The position numbers and the translations under genes are program-made. A stretch of DNA of 64,000 nucleotides, taken from NCBI GenBank assembly GCA_004380135.1, contig QXCR01000059.1:1-64000 (forward strand). The letters are read 5' to 3'. Shown here in pieces: positions 33,246 to 43,000 of this stretch. This stretch comes from Stemphylium vesicarium. Its lineage: Eukaryota > Ascomycota > Dothideomycetes > Pleosporales > Pleosporaceae. The notes below the pieces were generated by a model, which made no database searches, had not been told where the DNA came from, and saw only the letters and a list, made by a program, of their open reading frames with translations. The first letter of the stretch is position 1, and the number at the start of each line of letters is the position of its first letter.

Positions 33246-33893
33246 CTACTCCAGAAACTGGTACGCCAGCAGCTCCTCCTCAGTCTTCCTCAACTTCTCT
33301 CGTTCAGCTTCCAGTCTCTTCCTTCGCTGATCGTTCGACCCTTTCTGTAAATCCTTCTCTTTGTCATACGAGAGAGGATGATTGACAAGCAATCGAATCT
33401 TCCAATCTTCCTGGAGTACATCTTTTGCGACCCTCTTATTCCACAGCAATACGTTCACAACATTTCGCATGCGCTCTACGCATAATGCCTTTGCGTCAGC
33501 CTCGAGGCCTCGGTTGGGTTTCAGTGCTTTGTTGAATTGAGCGGACCCTCGAAAGCCATTGTTACAGCGATCGATCAAAGCCAAGAAAATTTCGCGACAC
33601 GTTGCTTCGAGAAGCAACGAGTCGTATGCCCCAGGCTGGAACGTTCTGGCAGCAGTGGAATTTTCGGTATCCTTGATGTCTTCGAGATTGATCATGGCTA
33701 GTACCAGCTGGCGCACCCAAAACTCCGCGTTCCTTTCGACATCCTGGATCGAAGCGTCAGATTCGGGGTCAACTTGGGGAGCATGCTGAACTCTGCGCCT
33801 ATATTCTCGAGCATTGTCCCATCGACGGCTAATAGTAGGCGCTATCGCAATATTGTCCTGATGACAAGGCTTTGGTATATGTTGTGTGCACAT
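33246..33893 (-). CDS. Hypothetical fungal protein, helical, unknown function
   Basis: 215 aa, single exon, proper ATG at 33893. It has a uniform helical composition with AEFWVRQLVLAMINLEDIKD, FQPGAYDSLLLEATCREIFL, LCVERMRNVVNVLLWNKRVA and a C-terminal Lys/Glu coiled-coil-like stretch (QRRKRLEAEREKLRKTEEEL). I recall similar anonymous proteins in many filamentous ascomycetes but no assigned function. There are no signal peptide, membrane span or enzyme motifs. The first 40 residues are less conserved-looking, and the true start could be internal. Confidence 0.6.
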   Translation of the reverse strand: MCTQHIPKPCHQDNIAIAPTISRRWDNAREYRRRVQHAPQVDPESDASIQDVERNAEFWVRQLVLAMINLEDIKDTENSTAARTFQPGAYDSLLLEATCREIFLALIDRCNNGFRGSAQFNKALKPNRGLEADAKALCVERMRNVVNVLLWNKRVAKDVLQEDWKIRLLVNHPLSYDKEKDLQKGSNDQRRKRLEAEREKLRKTEEELLAYQFLE

Positions 33894-34429
33894 CGCGAAA
33901 AACTTATGTCTTACTCGAAAATTTTGGGCGGCAAAGTTTCAGGCTTCATTGCCGGAAGGACCTAAAGTATAAGTATCTGGATGACGAGGATACGTGAATA
34001 CTTAACATCACAGTAGGCCCCACCCGGTCGCGTATTATTCACATTCAGTATAATCGCGCTACATGTAAGTTGCTGTGAATGCACTCAAGAGAGGCATCAC
34101 GGGCGGCTTGATTTGAAGCGCTTCAACGGAAACGCTGTGAATCAATGGTTCTATTAGCACGTGGCGCCTTCGCCACAACATTTACAGTGTGTGGTTTCAT
34201 TCTTTCAATCGAAGATTCATACCGCACGAGTTCCTCACCGAATCGGGCTTTCACAATGCCTTTGCCACGCCTCAGGCGACCTACTTCATATAATGAAAGT
34301 ATAGCACTCTAACTCCTGGCCGGTCCCACAACTGATCTTGCTTCGCAACTCAACCGATCATTGAGTGGTAAGTCTGAACTCGCTTTATCAGTACGTTTGG
34401 AGGCTGCAATCTCCTTCTCAACCAATCCA
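33894..34429. promoter_or_regulatory. Divergent intergenic region
   Basis: About 540 bp between divergent starts. A GTAAGT near 34367 could be the donor of a leader intron of the downstream gene, but I found no matching upstream coding exon. Confidence 0.35.
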
Positions 34430-35419
34430 ATGGCTCAAGCACCGGATTTCCCATACTCATCACCGGGCACTGGCTCGTCAAGTGGAACACATCGCTCCAC
34501 CCACTCATCTTCTCAACACCCATCTACACTACAGCCTGGAAGGCCATTACCGCCCCTCCCCGTTACCGCTCGCCCGGATATTCATACAGATGGCTCCCTT
34601 GCAGTATCCTCATCTCGGGCCAGCGTTGGGTCGAAAATCGTATTCGAAGCCCCGGCTTCCGATATCTTCGATCAGCCTCAGCCACTAACCTACTCATACG
34701 GTACTTTCATGAACGACCTGCGTTCAATAGAGCAAAGCACAATCGACATGCCGGATCACAATGAGTTTGTCCCAGTCATAGACCACAGTAATAGATCAGA
34801 AGCCTCGAGCCTGCCGCGACTAGACACTCGGTCGCCACCATACCCAATACATGATGAGGATTGGAGTTTTGACTCGTCAGCCGATGCCTTTCATAGCGCC
34901 CACAGTGAACCATTCCGTCATCCGACGATGGAAGACTTCTCTCGTCTCGATCATCCACTTCCGCCGCCTCCACCAAAAGCGTACGACTCAGACCAAGATC
35001 TACCAATCATTGAACTAGACTCATGGCTTCCAGATGGTTGGCTCGAACAGCATGGCAATTCTGCTGACCAGGACCATTCTACCCAGGTAAATGCTGCTCG
35101 GCCACAGCGTCGTTCTACAGAGCCCGCTATCAAGTCGCATAGCGTCCTCGGAATTGACTCACATAATGGGCGCTCCCAATCTGAGCTTATCCCGCCTTCG
35201 CACGGTGCATCACACGAACCTGCAGACACAGATCGCCATGATGCACCGGTACGTGTGCAACCGATCAGCAGTGACATGTACCAGCCGACTCTGGGAGGTT
35301 TACAGAGGGTCTCTGCTGAACAGCGCAAGGGCTCAAAGCGCAACCATGTCAAGCGTTTCCTGCGTAAGTTGAATCCATTCAGGCAACGGCGACTATTTGG
35401 ACGCGCAAAGAAGCGGTAG
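34430..35419 (+). CDS. Disordered Ser/Pro-rich protein with a basic C-terminus, unknown function
   Basis: 329 aa from the ATG at 34430 (MAQAPDFPYSS). The open frame begins earlier but without an ATG. Composition is low in hydrophobics and rich in Ser, Pro, His and Asp. It has PLPPLPVTARP and LDHPLPPPPPKAY proline tracts (SH3- or WW-type ligands) and ends in a dense Lys/Arg cluster (KRNHVKRFLRKLNPFRQRRL). The basic tail could bind membrane or act as a nuclear signal. I do not recognise a family. Continuous coding over 1 kb with proline tracts supports a real gene. Confidence 0.6.
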   Translation: MAQAPDFPYSSPGTGSSSGTHRSTHSSSQHPSTLQPGRPLPPLPVTARPDIHTDGSLAVSSSRASVGSKIVFEAPASDIFDQPQPLTYSYGTFMNDLRSIEQSTIDMPDHNEFVPVIDHSNRSEASSLPRLDTRSPPYPIHDEDWSFDSSADAFHSAHSEPFRHPTMEDFSRLDHPLPPPPPKAYDSDQDLPIIELDSWLPDGWLEQHGNSADQDHSTQVNAARPQRRSTEPAIKSHSVLGIDSHNGRSQSELIPPSHGASHEPADTDRHDAPVRVQPISSDMYQPTLGGLQRVSAEQRKGSKRNHVKRFLRKLNPFRQRRLFGRAKKR

Positions 35420-36168
35420 GTCGTTGCCATGTCTGTGGCTCAGGACCGTGTTATTCAGTATTAGGCCGATGTGCATGCCCGAGGATCATCAGACTTATGA
35501 ATTAGCTATTCGACGACCAAAACACGGTAGGAGTGGGAGACTCGGGTATAGCGGAGTTAGGGCAAGACAGTCAGTAACGAAGCAATGTATGTAGGGCTCA
35601 CCACAATCTAGTATCCATCTCATTGCAAAAACATGCTATTCTCCTACTCAATCAATTGCCTTGTTTTCCTGTTCATGGGCGAAGCTCGAGGCGACGGATC
35701 GATCGGTGATGGCCCATGGGCGGGTGTAACATCGCGCCTGCTAGCGCTGAACCTCTGCTTCCGCCTCACCACCTCTCTCCACACACGCTTTAGCAATTGA
35801 ATTCACAACACCAAAAATTGAAGTATGTAGTAGTCATTCCCCAAAACCACGTATTTAGCGAAAGGAACTCGGCGTCCATTGCTACTGTGACTCACTGTCG
35901 CATTCACAAAGCCACTTTTCAGCTCGCCCAGCCTGCAATACGTGCGGCTGAACGGCTGGTTCGCCTAGACATGCCATTCAAGTCTGCATAATTACTAAGA
36001 TGAATGCTTCCGCCATTGTGTCGCCCACTCTTTGGCTGCTGACTGCGGGGGCTGTATAAATTCAAACACGATAACGCGCTTCGTACATCTTCTTCACATC
36101 GTTGCAAAATATTGGTGTGCCGTCCATCCGTAACAACGATACTGTCATTCAGTGACTATAAAGCAGCC
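35420..36168. other. Intergenic, upstream of the hydrolase gene
   Basis: About 750 bp. No gene supported. CT-rich stretch near 35755-35800. Confidence 0.4.
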
Positions 36169-37323
36169 ATGAGAATGCCGTTCGGACCTTTTGTCCTCCG
36201 ATGGCGTACCCCCTCGCCCAACCCGCCACATCCTGCCCCTCTACCAGATGGTATAACGAGAACATACATCTCCACTCCATCCGGTCCTCTCGAACTCCTA
36301 TCTGCCCTCCCTATATCACCATCCAATAAGCCCCCTCTCTTCTTCGCCCACGGCGGCTTCGGCTGCGCTTCCGTTTGGATCGACTACCTGCTCTTTTTCA
36401 GCGCGCGCGGCTACCCTTGTTACGCGACCAGCTATCGCGGCCATGGCGGAAGCTGGTATCCTGGGTTCTGGGCCATGTATTTCACGACTCGTGACAGGCT
36501 CGCTGATGATCTTGTTGACGGGATCAGAGAGGTGGAGAGAGTGGAAGGTGAGAGAAGGAAAGCCGAGGAGAAGGTGAAAGTTGTGTTGATTGCGCATTCA
36601 GCTGGAGGAGCGTTGAGCCAGTGGGCGCTAGGAAAGGGGATGGTCAAGGTGCAGGGGCTCTGCTTGTTTGCTTCTGTGCCCGGCTTTGGGTCGTATGTTG
36701 GCGCTATCTCGCATTCTGGAGATTTAGAGTGGTGCTGACGTGGTGATAGCTGGTCCTGCTATAGGTTCTGGGCTCTTTCAGCGCCTTTAAACTTCCTCTA
36801 TCGCTGCTTCCACCCTAGGTATCTTCTTGCAACGACCAAGCAGATTCGCGCCCCTTTCTTCACGCCATCAACGCCGATGTCGGTAGTGCAAAAGCTCGAG
36901 CGCCTTCTCAGTCCGTATGAGTCGATGTGCTGGTCCATGCAAGCACTCTTCCCAATCGTGACTGGCCCGGATGTCATCCAAGCTATAATGGGGTGGAGGC
37001 CACGACCCCCGAGAGAAGGCAACGATGCAAGCCTCAGCATCCCGCCGAGACTTTTCGTTCTGGCCGCTGAGATGGATGTTCTTTGCACACCCCAAGTCTT
37101 GTTCGATGCTGCAAATCGATATTGCACTGCTTTTCATGACTGTTTAGGATTGGGCAGGTTGGATGGGGTGACCGAGCATGAGCAGAGTAGTGGAGATGGG
37201 AAGACTGAAGAGTGGAATGGTGTCAAGTTCGAAATCGTGGAAGGAGTGGCGCATCATCTGCAAAACCATGTTGAGTGGGAAATCGGTGCTGAAACGGTAT
37301 TATGTTGGTTAAGAGATCTCTAA
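36169..37323 (+). CDS. Alpha/beta hydrolase (serine hydrolase)
   Basis: Exons 36169-36692 and 36765-37323, giving 360 aa. The split serine codon joins GFGS to FWALSAPLNFLYR. An oxyanion-type FFAHGGFGC follows the first strand. The nucleophile elbow is IAHSAGG with Ser at about 144. The acid is probably the Asp in LAAEMDVLCTP, and the His is in the C-terminal EGVAHHLQ. A long charged insertion of about 25 residues (REVERVEGERRKAEE) precedes the nucleophile strand. The fold is clear. Substrate (lipid, ester or lactone) is not. No signal peptide, so probably cytosolic. Confidence 0.83.
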
Positions 37324-37493
37324 CAAATATATTATGCCATGCGCTGGATCACCGCTATCTGGCACCCGTACTTTCTTTCTCCTTTCTTCCACTTACTATT
37401 ACCCCTCTCCAAACCTGGAGATCATCACAAAAGAACGATTTTCAATCGCATTTCCTTTTCTTAAACACATTAGGACAGCAGAGAATCGTATGC

Positions 37494-39503
37494 CTAACCA
37501 ATGACAATGGTCTGCAGTCTGGAGAAGGATTTCCACCATTCTTGGATGAGAATTCCCCAATCTCTGCCGTCCGCAAAAATAGGAAAACTTTGGATCTCAC
37601 CAGTCTTCCAATCTTGAAACGATGCTATATACGTCTCACTAAAGGTGGAGCCTATACCTACCCGATAGTATGTGTCTTCTGATTTTTCCAGTATGAGTAA
37701 ATGGTCCATCTCTTCCGTCCCTACACAGACTAAAGTTTCCAACTTAGAAGGAATCGTATCCCAGCTAGCCGGCATCAATAAATCTGTATCATCGTTGTAT
37801 GCTAACTTGATCAAGTTACTAAATGCATTTGATAGAGGCCACTCGTCAATTGTGTCGGGCGGTTTCGGCCAACGAGAGACGATTGCGGAAATCGACCCGA
37901 CGTAGGCAGTCAAATGAATAAATTTCGCTTGGTCCACCTTGACCGCTGATGAGGAAGTTGAGAAAGCGGACGCTAGAGACAATTTCTCGCAATCTGTTCT
38001 ACTGTTGGACAGCACCACATCTGTGGCTCGGAACTTGAATGGACTACTTCTCCAGTCAATGCTACCGTCCCATCCTAACATGGACCAGCTAGGGAACCCA
38101 TGTCGCCGCCGGGCAAGGTTCGGGTGGTAGTATTGGAAGGAGATATCGACGAAACCGTGATCGAGAGCAGCGGGTGTGATAGCCTTGAGATCAGACCAAG
38201 CATTTAATGGAACTGGGTCAGGTTGCTGCGGTCCAACAGAGGCGCAGCATTCAACTGGTACTCCACAGATGTGATATGTCGGGTGAGATCCCTCCGTTAG
38301 TGATTTCAGGGAGCTTCTGATCGCATTCAAGGCATCGGTATCATACGAAAGTACTCGCCTACTGTAGGCCATCAGCTGTCGTTCGGCAAAATTGTTGAAC
38401 TTGCGAACGGATGATACGGTTCCAAATGGTAAGCACTCCTGGATAGGAGGGGAACGATCATCAGGTATGTCGGGAAGCTCAGACTGCTTCCCTGAGTTGC
38501 ACAAATATAGAACTTGGGTCCCGGTAAAGAAGAGTCTTCGTCTGGAAAAGAAGCACTCTTGGTATGTCCAAGCGCGCGAGTGCCAAGATGATGTCGCTAC
38601 CTCTGTCTACGCCCAAGGCTGGGGAACGAACAAGTGAATGCCATCGACGTTACATCTACTGCTGATCCCATGTCTAAGTCTTACACCCACTCCTGGTAGG
38701 CCGAACGAGGGGTCTTTGCCAGACGCAGCGATGATGGTAAATTGTGCTGCACCATATATTCTGCTCATACGCCGAATCTGATCATGGGTATCTACGGCGT
38801 CTTCTTGATCGATACACTGCTGTTGTCAGTCATGGTAAATGTTTCTGACTTTGTGTATACATACATATCGATCAACCCAAAGATAACGCAAGCCCAACGC
38901 TAGAGTGACGATGATGCTATCTTCGATAGTTGCAGGGGCATCCTGCAATCGCATAGATGAGGGGTTTGGACCCCAAACATACGATAATACGGTGTATTTG
39001 CAGTCCGATGGCGTGGGAACAATTATGCGCTTTGTACAGTCGATTATTCTTGAAGAGCTTGAACGAACTTCAGTGATAGGTTTGCAGCGATCTCCATGTC
39101 CATGTTGGCACTGTGCTAAATAGTCCTTGAGAACCGCCATATCTACTCCGCAGAGAGGTGATCTTGGTGTCCACTCCACAGTGTTGCTAATCGAGCCGCG
39201 TAACAGTGGGAGGTCCGGCGCAGGATGTGGAGTACGTGCACAAATCGAAAAACACTTCTCGAGCTGGGAGCCAGCTTTACCTCCTGATTTTGACGCCCAG
39301 CTCCACGATAATTCCAACGGCATCGGGACCATCTCGTACATTAAGATAGCATCAGCTATGAGTCGACATATCTTGCAGCTCGAAATCGCCAGCTCTGTTT
39401 TAATTTCGAATTGTGATACCTCTTTCTCCTTCAGATGACAATCTCTTTCCGAAAAGTGCTTCCAAATATCCAACCAAGCAGTCAAGCAACTGCGATCCAA
39501 GCT
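37494..39503 (-). pseudogene. HET-domain (heterokaryon incompatibility) gene with an in-frame TAG
   Basis: The exon ending at 38865 carries the HET core CKYTVLSYVWGPN and ALGLRYLWVDRY. After an intron (about 38821-38864) it continues CIDQEDAVDTHDQIRRMSRI, YGAAQFTIIAASG and DPSFGLPGVG, then reaches TAG at 38609-38607. The same frame continues at once with WHSRAWTYQECFFSRRRL, a hallmark HET segment, and stays open to 37494. The distance from LPGVG to RAWTYQE across the stop is about what I expect in intact HET proteins, which favours a nonsense mutation. The alternative is a 78-nt intron from a GTAAGA donor (just after GVG) to the TAG itself, which keeps frame but removes 26 codons. The 5' exon upstream of 39503 is not resolved. 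HET proteins trigger programmed cell death on non-self fusion. Confidence 0.6.
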
Positions 39504-40074
39504 GCTAACGGCTTACAGATGAGGCTGAACAGCGCATTGCATATCATAAATTGCACAGCCTTCTGCCCAAGTAGCCAAATCTGAACAGCCAATAGAAGTA
39601 CTGACCTGCATCGTCAAGAAGAGGTCAGAACCGTTAAAGCGCTGGTTCTTTAGCCGTGTTCAAGGAAGCCTTGCTGGCTTTGTGTATTTTTACGATGAGG
39701 AATCGCTAGGTTCGTAACCGGGAGAGATTCGAGCAGCCTATGAGAGATGACAGGAAGGCAACGTCGAGGTCATGTGGCTAGAGTTGACGGGCTGGGGCGG
39801 CCGTGGCCGGAGATGACATGGGGCAGCCCCGCGTGTTGCTGCAGGTCCGGTAGCGGTGAGCTTTGACGTGACGCTGCGAAGAACGCAGGCCTCGTAAAAA
39901 GTGTACGTCTTAGCTTGACTCACACCCACGCATCTTGAAGCGGTATGCGCTGAGCCAAATCTTTCACTTCTTTCAATTGCGTTGTTTGACTTGCCTATTT
40001 TCCTCTTTTTACCCCTCAGTGGTTGACGCTTACGCTTTGTGCGCAGAGTGTGACTCGCAACACAATAGCCCACA
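39504..40074. promoter_or_regulatory. AROM promoter / HET upstream region
   Basis: Holds the AROM promoter, with the Gcn4/CpcA-type sites listed separately, and probably the unresolved first exon of the HET gene. Confidence 0.5.
39916..39922 (+). promoter_or_regulatory. Gcn4/CpcA (cross-pathway control) site upstream of arom
   Basis: An exact TGACTCA, the bZIP amino-acid-control consensus, lies about 155 bp before the AROM ATG. A near-match TGACTCG follows at 40051-40057. Amino-acid biosynthetic genes including AROM are known targets of this control in fungi. Function here is inferred. Confidence 0.65.
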
Positions 40075-43000
40075 ATGGCGAGCAATGGGGTCGCCGGCGC
40101 AGAGCCCACCAAGGTCAACATTCTGGGAAAAGACTCGATAGTCGTCGATTACGGCATTTGGCAAAATTACATCGCCCAGGATCTGCTTAACAACATTCCC
40201 TCGTCGACGTACGTCCTCATCACCGATACCAACATCGGCCCTCTCTACACGCCCACCTTCGAACGCGCCTTCGCCTCGGTCGCGTCCTTGCTTTCCTCAT
40301 CCCCGCGCCTCCTCACCTACCAGATCTCGCCCGGCGAGACATCCAAGTCGCGACATACAAAGGCTGCCGTAGAAGACTGGCTATTATCACAGGGATGTGT
40401 GCGCGACACCGTCATAATAGCCCTGGGTGGTGGTGTGATTGGTGACATGATAGGCTATGTCGCGGCGACGTACATGCGCGGCATCAAGTTCGTCAATGTG
40501 CCGACGACGCTGTTGGCCATGGTGGATTCGAGCATAGGCGGCAAGACGGCCATTGACGTGCCTGCTGGAAAGAACCTGGTTGGCGCCTTTTGGCAGCCAG
40601 AGAGGATATACATTGACCTGCAGTTTTTGGAGTCACTGCCGAAGAGGGAGGTCATTAACGGCATGGCCGAGGTGGTCAAGACGGCTGCCATCTGGAACGA
40701 GGAGGAATTCACAACGCTGGAGGGCAATGCGAACGACATCTTGGTTGCAATTGACCAGAAGCCCGTAGACGGGCGCAAAAACTTCGACAGCATTGCGAAC
40801 ATACTAAAACGCATCGTACTAGGCTCAGTACGCGTCAAGGCTGAAGTCGTCTCCGCAGACGAGCGAGAAGGCGGTCTGCGCAACCTGCTGAACTTCGGAC
40901 ACTCCATCGGTCACGCGTACGAAGCCATCCTCACCCCTCAGATTCTCCACGGAGAGTGCGTTGCTATCGGAATGGTCAAGGAGGCTGAGCTGGCACGATA
41001 CCTCGGTGTACTCGACCCTTCCGCCGTCGCACGCCTGACCAAGTGCATTGCGAGCTACGGGCTGCCTACGTCGCTAGCTGATAAGACTGTGCGGAAGCGG
41101 TCGGCGAACAAGCATTGCCCCGTTGATGAGCTCATCAACATCATGGCTGTAGACAAGAAGAACGCTGGCAAGACCAAGAAAATCGTACTCCTCTCGGGTA
41201 TTGGCAGGACCTACGAGAAGAAGGCCAGCTCCGTTGAAGACCGCGACATCAAGATTGCTCTGTCACCAAGCATCTCAGTCCACCCTGGTATTCCATCCGA
41301 CCTAAACGTGACATGCACACCCCCTGGATCCAAAAGTATCTCGAACCGCGTCCTCGTACTTGCCGCTCTCGGTACTGGCTCGTGCCGCATCACCAACCTA
41401 CTGCACTCGGATGATACTCAGGTCATGTTAGATGCACTTGCAAAGATGCAAGGTGCAAGCTTCGCATGGGAAAACGATGGTAAAGAGCTGGTCGTCACCG
41501 GAAATGGAGGCAACCTAAAAGCATCGAGCAGCGAGCTCTACCTGGGCAACGCTGGCACAGCCGCGCGTTTCTTGACCTCTGTGACTGCACTCTGCCAGCC
41601 CACAGATGGCCTCACATCGACTGTCGTCACCGGTAATGCTCGCATGAAGGAGCGACCCATTGGTCCACTTGTGAAGTCGCTTCGCACCATGGGCGTCGAA
41701 GTCGACTACCAGGAAAACGAAGGCAGCCTTCCCCTGCGAATCTCAGCCTGCGGAGGCTTTGGCGCGGATTCTTTCACTGGCGAAATTGAGCTCACTGCAA
41801 ATGTGTCTTCGCAATACGTGTCTTCGATCCTGTTGAGCGCCCCGTACTCTAAGAAGCCCGTCACACTCCGCCTAGTAGGCGGCAAGGTCATCTCCCAGCC
41901 GTACATTAACATGACCATCGCGATGATGGCTTCTTTCGGTGTGCAGGTTGAGCGATCCGATAGCGACCCCAATACTTACCACATCCCTAACAAGCCGTAC
42001 ACCAACCCTTCGGAATACGAGGTTGAGAGCGATGCTAGCTCAGCTACGTACCCACTCGCCATTGCAGCCATTACCGGCACGACCTGCACAGTACCCAATA
42101 TTGGCTCTAGTTCTCTGCAGGGCGATGCTCGATTCGCCATTGAAGTGCTGAAGCCCATGGGTTGCACCGTCGAGCAGTCTGAGACTTCAACTACCGTCAC
42201 CGGACCACCTCGTGGCGAGCTCAAAGCTGTCAAGGAAATCGACATGGAGCCGATGACAGACGCCTTCCTCACAGCATCTGTCCTAGCCGCGGTTGCGTCT
42301 TCAAATGGCTCCAGTGTGACGACGTGCATCTATGGTATCGCGAACCAGCGTGTAAAGGAATGCAATCGTATTCAGGCCATGGAGGACGAATTAGCCAAGT
42401 TTGGCGTCACTTGCAGACAGTTTGATGATGGCATTGAGGTTGACGGAAAGGCATACGAGCTTGACGCTCCCAAAGCCAGTATCCATTGCTATGATGACCA
42501 CCGTGTTGCCATGAGCTTCGCAGTGCTTTCATTAGTTGCACCCGCCCCTGTGCTCATCCTCGAAAAAGAGTGTACAGGCAAGACATGGCCTGGCTACTGG
42601 GACGGTCTGAACCAGATCTTCAAAGCTAAGCTTGAGGGTGTGGAGGTTCCACCCCGCCCCAACGCGCACAAGGCTGCATCGAGGACCGAGCAAAAATCTA
42701 TCTTCATCATTGGCATGCGAGGCGCTGGCAAGACGACCGCCGGTGGATGGGCGGCGAGAGCTCTCGGACGGCCTTTTGTCGATTTGGACACTGCTCTTGA
42801 GGAGCACGTTGGTATGACGATCCCGGAGCTGATTAAAGAGCAGGGCTGGGAAGGTTTCCGCAACGAAGAACTGAAACTCCTCGATAAGACTGTCAAGGAG
42901 AAGCCAAACGGTCATGTCTTCGCATGTGGTGGAGGAATAGTCGAGACCCCAGAAGCTCGCAAGATACTCATCGACTACCAGAAGAGTGGTGGTATCGTAC

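Noticed and set aside
36316..36647. Minus-strand frames opposite the hydrolase
   Set aside because: Antisense shadows of a clear alpha/beta hydrolase exon.
38601..38690. Other GT...AG pairs that could remove the TAG in the HET gene
   Set aside because: All except the 78-nt GTAAGA...TAG option put the downstream RAWTYQE segment out of frame.
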